Origin: Paenibacillus sp. S150
GTDB taxonomy: Bacteria > Bacillota > Bacilli > Paenibacillales > Paenibacillaceae
DNA length: 64,000 nt
Reading direction: 5' to 3'
Assembly (NCBI RefSeq): GCF_019352175.1
Contig: NZ_JACBYI010000001.1
Span: 248,001 to 312,000 of the forward strand
Numbering within the stretch: the first letter of the stretch is position 1; each line of letters opens with the position of its first letter. The notes beneath the pieces were generated by a model. It was not told the origin of the DNA. It ran no database searches and worked only from the letters and a program-made list of their open reading frames with translations. Position numbers and translations under genes: made by a program. Positions 1 through 7,714 of the stretch are shown here, piece after piece.

Positions 1-1
1 T

Positions 2-628
2 GAACTTGCTCGTGCCCTGGAGATGCAGCTTGAAGCTTGCAAAGAAGCTAAGCAAAAACAGAGCAAAATAACTCAGCTTGAAAACGGCGAGATCCCTTAT
101 AACACCGAGGATTCCAAGTCCACTGTCCCAGTGGGACAGCGAACTTGGAGCGTGGATGAAGTTTCCGAGAAAAACGATATGAGCCCAACCAATATCAAAC
201 GATATTTGCGCTTGAATCATCTTCTACCAGAACTCATGGAAAGAGTCGATCAAGGTGAAATCAAGCTTCGCCCGGCCGTCGATCTCTCTTACCTGAAACC
301 GCAAGAACAACAAACCGTGGAATCTTTAATTCATGAACAAGGCTTTAAAGTAGATATGAAAAAATCCGAGCTGCTTCGAGCAAAATCAGAAAATCGCAAT
401 TTCACTGAGCAAGCCGCATTAGCGATCCTTTCCGGTGAGTCTAGCCGGAAGCCAAAAAATAAGGTTCCTGCTCCATTCAAGCTAAAGTATAAAGTATATG
501 CCAAATATTTCTCTCCTGAGAGTAAAGCCGCAGAAGTTGAGGAAATCATCAATAAAGCTTTAACCCTATATTTTTCGCTCCAGTCAGAGCCTGAACAACA
601 TCCCTTAATTGAAGAGGAGGAAATTTAA
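2..628 (+). CDS. ParB/Spo0J-family partition-like protein (5' partial)
   Basis: The reading frame is open to the left edge. The codons before the first internal ATG (position 23) read E-L-A-R-A-L-E, like the segment that leads into the helix-turn-helix of ParB proteins, so the gene starts outside the window. The visible part carries a helix-turn-helix region (DEVSEKNDMSPTNIKRYLRL) followed by a run typical of the ParB core (LLPELMERVDQGEIKLRPAV). The C-terminal third is hydrophilic and has no clear domain. Proteins of this family bind centromere-like sites for plasmid segregation, or act as regulators on integrative elements. The stop overlaps the next ATG (TAATG), which indicates translational coupling. 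The N-terminal CTP-binding or nuclease region cannot be judged. Confidence 0.8.
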   Translation, partial: ELARALEMQLEACKEAKQKQSKITQLENGEIPYNTEDSKSTVPVGQRTWSVDEVSEKNDMSPTNIKRYLRLNHLLPELMERVDQGEIKLRPAVDLSYLKPQEQQTVESLIHEQGFKVDMKKSELLRAKSENRNFTEQAALAILSGESSRKPKNKVPAPFKLKYKVYAKYFSPESKAAEVEEIINKALTLYFSLQSEPEQHPLIEEEEI

Positions 629-1056
629 TGGTATTCAAAGATCTAGCCCATGAACAATTTTATGAAGGTAATGTCATTCGCGCTGAGCGTCAACACGATC
701 CTTACCGATCCGCTCTATTTTATCTGTTAGGCCTTACAGAAGATACACGCCGTCACATTAATGATCTTTATGATTTCAGAGAAGACAGCATTAGGCTAGA
801 GGGCTTAAACAACGGCTGGCAGACAGGCACAACAGTCCGTCTTACCCGTCTCGCATTTAACCTCTATTCGGGCAATACGGGAGAACATGAAGAAGAGACC
901 CACTCTTTCAGCCCCTATTATCTGTTCGATAATGGACTCATGCCATATTTCTTTGAAGGGATCAAGCTTCGCTATCCAGCCTATGCCGTGGATATCAAAC
1001 GAGATTGGCTTCCCTTTGTGCCAGCCAAAGATATCTATGATGAGTTGGAACAATAA
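628..1056 (+). CDS. DUF6075-like conserved protein of conjugative elements
   Basis: This is a 142-residue soluble protein whose ATG overlaps the stop of the ParB-like gene; an AGAGGAGG ribosome site lies just upstream. The segments LFYLLGLTEDTRRHINDLYDF and GLNNGWQTGTTVRLTRLAFNL match my recollection of DUF6075, a family of unknown function on Firmicute mobile elements. No catalytic motif or membrane segment is visible. Its place between a partition-like gene and the methylase-helicase gene suggests a role in element maintenance or DNA processing, but that is inference from position. The family assignment is from memory and was not searched. Confidence 0.65.
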   Translation: MVFKDLAHEQFYEGNVIRAERQHDPYRSALFYLLGLTEDTRRHINDLYDFREDSIRLEGLNNGWQTGTTVRLTRLAFNLYSGNTGEHEEETHSFSPYYLFDNGLMPYFFEGIKLRYPAYAVDIKRDWLPFVPAKDIYDELEQ

Positions 1057-1091
1057 AGTCACACGATCCACAGGAAGGGAGGATAACCATC

Positions 1092-4000
1092 GTGGCCCGT
1101 GTTACAACACTAAGAGCCATCTATCAATCGGCTGTCTCACAAATTTCGCAGTCACCACAAGACTGGATGGATTATTTAAAATTTGCTTCTGGAATTTATA
1201 AATACTCTTTTGATAATGCTCTTCTCATATATATGCAGAATCCAAAGACATCCATGTTAGCCTCCCTTCCTCTTTGGAACAAACTAGGCCGGTACATTAA
1301 TCGAGGAGAAAAAGCCATTGGCGTCAGTAACTTTCAGGAGAATAAGCCTCATATAGACTATTTATTCGATGTCTCCCAGACTCACGGAAGGGTCCCTCCT
1401 CAACCCTGGAGTTTACTGGGGTTAGATTTTACTGAACTCGCTAACAGGCTATCCTCCAATGAAACCAATGATCTCGGGTTATGTATCACGAAGATGGTTA
1501 AACAGTATTTATTATCTTTTGATTTATTTCAGGATATAGAGCTGGACATGGTGAATCATCCTTTTGCCACATTCCCTTTTTCTGGCGTGCAAGAACAAAT
1601 GCAGGAACTGATTGTCGCCAGCAGCATCTACTTCATTCATTCTCGGTGCGGTCTTCCAGAGCCAGATTCATCACAGGTGTTCGATACTATATGCGATTGG
1701 AACACTGTACCGCTAATGTCTCGATTGGGCGGGATATTAACTAAAATTTCCAAAGAGATTTTGCTCGACATCGGCAGACATATCAAATTAATGGAACTAG
1801 AAAGGAAGGTTAGTTATGAACAAAGAGAGCTTGAATCTCAACTACAGTCAGCAGACAAACGGACTGCTCTATCCTCTGATGCAAATATCGAGTCAAGTGG
1901 AGACCGACCAGCAGCCTCTAGGCAAATACGGAAGAATGAGCTTAAACTATCTCAGGAATCATCATCCCCATCGATTAATGAGCTTGAAGATGCAGGGCAA
2001 TCTGATGGAGAAAATGCACCAAATCGACCAAGAAGCGAACGAGAGAATACAACAGCTGACGGACCAGTTACTCCGACTACAACCGCTACCTCAGACCGAA
2101 GATACTCTAGAACGGACACGGCACTTGAACCAGATCAAATCAATCGCGGAGGAACTGGTACTGAACGAGATCGTCTTGAGACCCAGATAACTGCAACTTC
2201 AAATACATTGTCCTTAGAACCGCAAATTAGCGGTTCTTTTTTATTGCCTGAAAAATCTGAAGATATCATTTTATCGGAACAAGAAATGTTAGAATACTTG
2301 CTCCGCAGCGGTATGGGTTCAATGCAAGGAAAACAAGTCATCTATTCTTACGTAGCCGAACACTCAGTTACAAAGGCTCATGACCTCATTCCGATGCTTA
2401 AAAATCGATACGGGACTGGTGGAGCCAGAGGCGATTTTGGCAATGGCTTGACCGGATATACTCACTCTGGAAAAGGAATTGAACTACTATGGTCTGACAG
2501 TGCAGGGGCCCATGAGGTCCTTATCAACTGGAGAACGATAGCCACTACTCTCCTGCAGCTCATTCAAAATGGAAGCTATGACGATAGCCTATCTGTCTTC
2601 CCTCCGCAAGAAGAGGAATGGACATTATTTGATTACGTTCAGCAGGCGGAAGACAATAAGAGTCAGGCCGGTACTCTTGGAGCTCCTATACAACGTGAGC
2701 CTATAGAAATTGAATCCGCCGAGAATCAGGAATTCCAAGAAGAGACTGAAAGTACTCTTTCTGTTACTCAAGAACCTCTTGAACACCCTGCTTTCACACC
2801 TCAGAACTTCCACTATAATACGGAAGTATCCCTTTATCCTTCCGGAGCTAAAAGCAAATACAAACGAAATATAGAAGCATTCCGTCTTCTGAAACTGCTT
2901 GAAACTGAACGTCGTGTTCCCTCGCCTGACGAGCAAAGGATATTAGCTGGCTATGTGGGCTGGGGTGGACTTGCAAATGCCTTTAATGAGAATGCAAAAG
3001 ATTGGGAGTATGAAGCTGCGGAGTTAAAACATTTGCTGGATGAGAGAGAATATGCTGAAGCACTGAACTCCACGATTACAGCCTATTACACAGAGCCGGA
3101 GTTAATTCGTTACATCTATCAAGCACTCGAGCGCTTTGGCCTAAATGACGGAGAACACCGTAAAATCCTTGATCCTGCTATGGGTACCGGAAACTTCTTC
3201 TCTGTACTTCCTGACACCTTACAGCAAGCAAAGCTTTTTGGCGTTGAACTGGATGGAATCACCGGTAGGATGGCCAAGCAATTATACCCCTCAGCACAAA
3301 TCCATGTTCAAGGTTTTGAGACAACCAACTTTACTCCAAGCAGTTTTGATGCTGTTATCGGCAATATCCCTTTCAATAACATCCAAGTCTTCGATCATCG
3401 CTTTAAAGAAAGCTACTTGATCCATGATTACTTTTTCATAAAATCAATGGAATTGGTGAAGCCGGGCGGGATCATAGCCTTTATCACCAGTAAAGGTACA
3501 TTCGATAAACAAGACTCTTCGATCCGAAAAGAGTTAGCAGAACAAGCTGATCTCATTGGTGCTATTCGCTTACCGAACACTGCTTTCAAAGCAGTTGCCG
3601 GTACTGAAGTAACTACCGACATGGTATTCCTGCAGAAGCTGGATCAGCCCCGGCAGCTGGACACTGAACAATTCCTAGATTGGATTTCGGTCTCCCGCAC
3701 ATCCGATGGCATTCCAATCAATACTTATTTTGATCATCATCCCGAAATGGTGCTCGGAGATATGAACTGGGATCGTAGCATGTATGGTTCAGAACGAACT
3801 ACTGCTTGCTTCCCTAAACCTCAGCAGGATCTATATGCAGACTTAAGTGTTGCTCTTCATTCTCTAAAAGCTCATTTTTCAGCCTTACCCGATGACATTC
3901 AAATTGAGGACTTAGAGGATGGACAGGAACAAGCGCAACCAGCCGATGCAGGAACCAAGAATTTCACTTACGTGATTAAGGATAATCAGATCTATTTCTG

Positions 4001-7000
4001 CGAGAATAAATATTTACTTTTCCAAGACATCAAGGGCAAAAAAGCAGAACGCATTAAAGGATTATGCGACATTCGAGATGCCCTCAAAACAGTGATTGAC
4101 ATTCAGTCCCGAGAATATGGTTATGACATCTCAGAACTCCAACAGGGACAGCAGCGACTAAATGAGGTCTACGATCAATTTGTCAAAAGACACGGGCCCA
4201 TTAATGATCGAGCCAATACTGCCGCTTTTTCAGATGATGATCAGCTCCCACTACTACGCTCCATTGAGGATATGACACCCGAGAAAAATTGGGTAAAAGC
4301 TCAGGTGTTCACTAAACCCACGATTCGTCCGAACCGCATGCCGGTACATGCTGATTCAGCTTTACAAGCTCTTCAAATCTGCCTGAATCAGAAACTCAAA
4401 GTAGATCTATCCTATATGTCGAGACTATATGGCAAATCAACAGAAGAGATCTTAGATGAACTTGGAGACCGGCTGTTCCTTAATCCCCAGAAATATGTTG
4501 GCAATCAAGACGAAGGCTGGGAACTGGATGAAGAATACTTATCCGGAAATGTAAAAGACAAATTAGCCTATGCCAAGCTAAAAACATCGGAATATCCCGA
4601 GATGTTTGAGCGTAATGTAACCGCCCTGAGTGCTGTGCAACCTGCTCCACTATTACCGGGTGATATTGATTTTCGGATTGGAAGTCCGTGGATTCCAATC
4701 AAGTATTACCGTGATTTCATGTATGAGACATTTGGAACGGCAGGACATCATCAATCTGCTGGAAATATCAATGTTGAGTACATGGAATATGCGAACTCCT
4801 GGCGCGTCTCCGGCAAATCATTGGAACGGGAATCAATAAAAGTAAACCGCACTTTTGGTACATCGCGGGTAAATGCATACGACATTTATGAATGCAGTTT
4901 GAACCTGCAGAGTATTACTGTTCGTGATCCGGTAACCTACTTCGACCAGAATGGAAATGAACAAATCAAATATGTGGTGAACGCCAAGGAAACGATGATT
5001 GCCCGCGCCAAGCAGCAGCAAATCAAAGAGGCCTTTTCATCTTGGCTGTTCAAGGACAAAAACCGGGCAGATATATTACTGGGTATCTATAATGAGAAGT
5101 TTAATACTCTCCGTCCACGTACTTATGATGGCAGCCATCTTGTGTTTCAGGGTATGAGTGAAGAAGTGGAGCTCCGGCAACACCAGCAAGACGTTGCAGC
5201 AAGAATTATATACTCAGGGACCGCCCTTATGGCTCATGAGGTGGGAGCCGGTAAGACCGCTGCTATGATTGCTTCAAGCATGTATTTAAAACAGCTGGGA
5301 GCCATTCAAAAGCCACTTTATTGTGTTCCCAATCACTTAACTGAACAATGGGCCAATGAGTTTATGCGCTTCTTCCCTGCTGCCAACATCCTGGTAACCA
5401 CAAAAAAGGATTTCAGTATGCAGAACCGAAATCGCTTTGTCTCTAAAATCGCCATGGGTGATTACGACGCAATTATCATCGGCCACAGCCAATTCGAAAA
5501 GATCCCTATATCTCATGAGCGTCAGGAACAATTACTGCAAAATGAAATCAATGGAGTTACCCAGATGATTGATCAGGTCAAAAGGGAAAAGGGTGACAAC
5601 TGGACGATTAAACAGATGGTCATTTTCCAAAATCAACTTAAGCATCGATTGGAGCGTTTGGTCAATGAGGATAAAAAAGATAACTTGCTCTACTTTGAAC
5701 AGCTTGGCGTTGATATGTTATTTGTTGATGAAGCGCATGCCTACAAGAACTGTTTTACTTTTACCAAAATGCGCAATGTGGCCGGTATAGGTAAAACAAG
5801 TAGTCAGCGTGCCATGGATATGCTCTTAAAATGTCAATACATCCAGGAAATAAATCAAGGCAGAGGTGTGGTATTCGCTACAGGGACACCGATAAGCAAT
5901 AGCATGTCTGAGATGTATGTGATGCAGCGTTATTTGCAGCCAATGGTTTTAAAGCGACTCGGTTTGGACTTTTTCGATAATTGGGCAGCCACCTTTGGAG
6001 AAGTTGTCTCCTCGCTCGAGATGACACCTGAAGGCAGTGGGTATCGCATGAAGTCCCGGTTTGCCAAATTTCATAATCTCCCGGAACTCATGAACATATT
6101 TCGCACCGTTGCTGATATTCAAACTGCCGAAATGCTCAAGCTTCCGGTTCCCGAATTGAAAGATGGGAAGCCGGAGATTGTCGTCACTGAATGCTCTCCC
6201 TTCCAAAAAATGATGATGGACAGCTTTGTCGAACGTGCTGAGAAAATCCGGAACAATGATGTGCTGGCTACCGAAGACAATATGCTGAAATTAACGAATG
6301 AAGCCAAGCTCATGTCCATTGATCCCCGTCTGGTAAACCCTGAGGCTCCGGTTGAATCTGATTCCAAGTTAAGTCGATGTATCAGCAACGTTTTTGATAT
6401 TTGGGAACAATCCAGATCTGATCGACTTACTCAAGTCATTTTCTCTGATAGTGGCACACCCAAGCCAGGATACTTCAATGTCTACGATGAAACCAAAACG
6501 CAATTAATCTACAGAGGTATTCCCGAACAGGAGATTGCATTTATTCATGATGCTAAAACGGATATACAGCGTGAAGAGTTATTCGAACAGGTGCGCCGCG
6601 GAGAGGTTCGTATTTTAATTGGCTCAACTCAGAAGATGGGAACGGGTACGAATGTTCAGGATCGGCTTATTGCCGCTCATCACCTTGATTGTCCTTGGCG
6701 TCCGGCAGATATTACACAGCGTGATGGACGTATCCTGCGGCAAGGCAATAAAAACGAAACAATCCAGATTTTTCGCTATGTGACTAAGGGGACATTTGAC
6801 AGTTACCTATGGCAGATTCAAGAGCAGAAGCTCCGATACATTTCACAAGTAATGACTGGCAAAAGCATTTCCCGTTCCTGTGAAGATGCAGATGAAACGG
6901 TCTTATCAGCTGCTGAGGTAAAGGCTATTGCTACGGCTAACCCCCTTCTTGCAGAAAAGATGCATGTGGATAATGAGGTAATACGTTTAAAGCTGCTCAA

Positions 7001-7664
7001 GGCCAATTGGAACAATGAACATGTAATTATGGAACGGCAAATCTCCCAGCATTATCCTCGAGAAATACAAGCTTGCGAACAACGGATTATCCGTCTGCAA
7101 GCTGATGTAGAACTGGCTGAAAAAACACGAAGTAACGAATTTTCTATTGAGCTTGAGGGGAAAATCTATAATGAAAAATCAGAGGCTGGAGAGTTGCTCC
7201 TTCTTCTTTTGAAGTTAAATGAAGCCAATTCTGGGGAGGTAGTTCGTGTGGGCCGCTACCGCGGTTTTGAGCTTCATTTAGGTCGCTCTGCTTTTAACAA
7301 AGTCTCTATACAGGTTAAAGGCGCCGAGACATATTCTATTGATTTAGGGGAGTCGGGGCATGGGAATATAACACGTCTGGAGAATATATTTGTAAAAATT
7401 CTTGAGAACCTTCACTCTACTAAGCATAGGTTAATGGATATTCAAACACAGTTAGCTGAAGTCAAGAACGAGATTGAAAAATCATTTGAATTTGAACAAA
7501 CCTTACAAAAAACTATAACTCGTCAAGTAGAACTTGTTTCTCAATTAGAGTTTCGAGAATTATTAACTCAAGAAACTATTCTTAGTTCACCTTGTAAACA
7601 GAGTCACAACCCAGATCCTTATAACGAATCAATTAACATTGAAAATGATTTGCTATCTCCATAA
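1092..7664 (+). CDS. Giant N6-adenine methylase-like / SNF2-type helicase fusion
   Basis: This 2190-codon protein starts at GTG 1092 behind a GGAAGGGAGG site. Residues 1-80 resemble the ArdC N-terminal domain (KFASGIYKYSFDNALLIYMQ). Residues about 240-385 are a low-complexity S/R/E/T-rich linker. A Rossmann methyltransferase domain follows, with DPAMGTGNFF near 694 and an NIPF motif near 758 (the usual N6-adenine form is NPPY/F). A SNF2-type helicase comes next: GAGKT near 1385, DEAH near 1545 and RDGRILRQG near 1877. The C-terminal 300 residues are predicted coiled coil. Such fusions are typical of Firmicute ICEs and are thought to protect or process incoming single-stranded DNA. Only the motif signatures are seen; activity is not shown. 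A TnpV-like gene and a terminator lie inside the linker in another frame. Confidence 0.85.
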   Translation: MARVTTLRAIYQSAVSQISQSPQDWMDYLKFASGIYKYSFDNALLIYMQNPKTSMLASLPLWNKLGRYINRGEKAIGVSNFQENKPHIDYLFDVSQTHGRVPPQPWSLLGLDFTELANRLSSNETNDLGLCITKMVKQYLLSFDLFQDIELDMVNHPFATFPFSGVQEQMQELIVASSIYFIHSRCGLPEPDSSQVFDTICDWNTVPLMSRLGGILTKISKEILLDIGRHIKLMELERKVSYEQRELESQLQSADKRTALSSDANIESSGDRPAASRQIRKNELKLSQESSSPSINELEDAGQSDGENAPNRPRSERENTTADGPVTPTTTATSDRRYSRTDTALEPDQINRGGTGTERDRLETQITATSNTLSLEPQISGSFLLPEKSEDIILSEQEMLEYLLRSGMGSMQGKQVIYSYVAEHSVTKAHDLIPMLKNRYGTGGARGDFGNGLTGYTHSGKGIELLWSDSAGAHEVLINWRTIATTLLQLIQNGSYDDSLSVFPPQEEEWTLFDYVQQAEDNKSQAGTLGAPIQREPIEIESAENQEFQEETESTLSVTQEPLEHPAFTPQNFHYNTEVSLYPSGAKSKYKRNIEAFRLLKLLETERRVPSPDEQRILAGYVGWGGLANAFNENAKDWEYEAAELKHLLDEREYAEALNSTITAYYTEPELIRYIYQALERFGLNDGEHRKILDPAMGTGNFFSVLPDTLQQAKLFGVELDGITGRMAKQLYPSAQIHVQGFETTNFTPSSFDAVIGNIPFNNIQVFDHRFKESYLIHDYFFIKSMELVKPGGIIAFITSKGTFDKQDSSIRKELAEQADLIGAIRLPNTAFKAVAGTEVTTDMVFLQKLDQPRQLDTEQFLDWISVSRTSDGIPINTYFDHHPEMVLGDMNWDRSMYGSERTTACFPKPQQDLYADLSVALHSLKAHFSALPDDIQIEDLEDGQEQAQPADAGTKNFTYVIKDNQIYFCENKYLLFQDIKGKKAERIKGLCDIRDALKTVIDIQSREYGYDISELQQGQQRLNEVYDQFVKRHGPINDRANTAAFSDDDQLPLLRSIEDMTPEKNWVKAQVFTKPTIRPNRMPVHADSALQALQICLNQKLKVDLSYMSRLYGKSTEEILDELGDRLFLNPQKYVGNQDEGWELDEEYLSGNVKDKLAYAKLKTSEYPEMFERNVTALSAVQPAPLLPGDIDFRIGSPWIPIKYYRDFMYETFGTAGHHQSAGNINVEYMEYANSWRVSGKSLERESIKVNRTFGTSRVNAYDIYECSLNLQSITVRDPVTYFDQNGNEQIKYVVNAKETMIARAKQQQIKEAFSSWLFKDKNRADILLGIYNEKFNTLRPRTYDGSHLVFQGMSEEVELRQHQQDVAARIIYSGTALMAHEVGAGKTAAMIASSMYLKQLGAIQKPLYCVPNHLTEQWANEFMRFFPAANILVTTKKDFSMQNRNRFVSKIAMGDYDAIIIGHSQFEKIPISHERQEQLLQNEINGVTQMIDQVKREKGDNWTIKQMVIFQNQLKHRLERLVNEDKKDNLLYFEQLGVDMLFVDEAHAYKNCFTFTKMRNVAGIGKTSSQRAMDMLLKCQYIQEINQGRGVVFATGTPISNSMSEMYVMQRYLQPMVLKRLGLDFFDNWAATFGEVVSSLEMTPEGSGYRMKSRFAKFHNLPELMNIFRTVADIQTAEMLKLPVPELKDGKPEIVVTECSPFQKMMMDSFVERAEKIRNNDVLATEDNMLKLTNEAKLMSIDPRLVNPEAPVESDSKLSRCISNVFDIWEQSRSDRLTQVIFSDSGTPKPGYFNVYDETKTQLIYRGIPEQEIAFIHDAKTDIQREELFEQVRRGEVRILIGSTQKMGTGTNVQDRLIAAHHLDCPWRPADITQRDGRILRQGNKNETIQIFRYVTKGTFDSYLWQIQEQKLRYISQVMTGKSISRSCEDADETVLSAAEVKAIATANPLLAEKMHVDNEVIRLKLLKANWNNEHVIMERQISQHYPREIQACEQRIIRLQADVELAEKTRSNEFSIELEGKIYNEKSEAGELLLLLLKLNEANSGEVVRVGRYRGFELHLGRSAFNKVSIQVKGAETYSIDLGESGHGNITRLENIFVKILENLHSTKHRLMDIQTQLAEVKNEIEKSFEFEQTLQKTITRQVELVSQLEFRELLTQETILSSPCKQSHNPDPYNESINIENDLLSP
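1816..2190 (+). CDS. TnpV-like protein nested out of frame in the methylase-helicase gene
   Basis: This 124-residue ORF lies in the +1 frame relative to the giant gene. It has its own AAAGGAAGG ribosome site about seven bases before ATG 1816. Its middle and end (PLGKYGRMSLNYLRNHHP and AEELVLNEIVLRP) closely resemble the TnpV family of small proteins on Tn4451-type and other Firmicute elements: GK-[YW]-GRM followed by YL[KR][ED/N]H and a closing AEEIVLNE motif. Function is unknown. The large-frame reading of the same DNA is S/R/T/E-rich with no domain, as expected of a frame constrained by an overlapping gene. A perfect intrinsic-terminator hairpin follows at 2217. It may be a true overprinted gene rather than a chance ORF; the TnpV match is from memory. 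Confidence 0.65.
   Translation: MNKESLNLNYSQQTNGLLYPLMQISSQVETDQQPLGKYGRMSLNYLRNHHPHRLMSLKMQGNLMEKMHQIDQEANERIQQLTDQLLRLQPLPQTEDTLERTRHLNQIKSIAEELVLNEIVLRPR
2217..2243 (+). terminator. Intrinsic-terminator hairpin inside the giant gene
   Basis: GAACCGC (2217-2223) and GCGGTTC (2230-2236) form a perfect 7-bp stem with a six-base AAATTA loop, followed by TTTTTT. It lies 27 bases after the stop of the nested TnpV-like gene, where a terminator for that gene would be. It is also within the coding frame of the giant gene, so it could attenuate its transcription unless translation suppresses it. Confidence 0.7.
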
Positions 7665-7665
7665 A

Positions 7666-7697
7666 AAAAAGGCCGTTCATTAGAACAGACCTTTAAA
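7666..7697. terminator. Bidirectional terminator between convergent genes
   Basis: AAAGG(CC)GTTC pairs with GAAC(AGA)CCTTT around an ATTA loop, with an A-run on the left and a T-rich right flank. It separates the end of the + strand methylase-helicase gene from the end of the - strand Rad50-like gene and would serve both directions. Confidence 0.6.
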
Positions 7698-7714
7698 TTA
7701 ACCAATAGTTCAAA

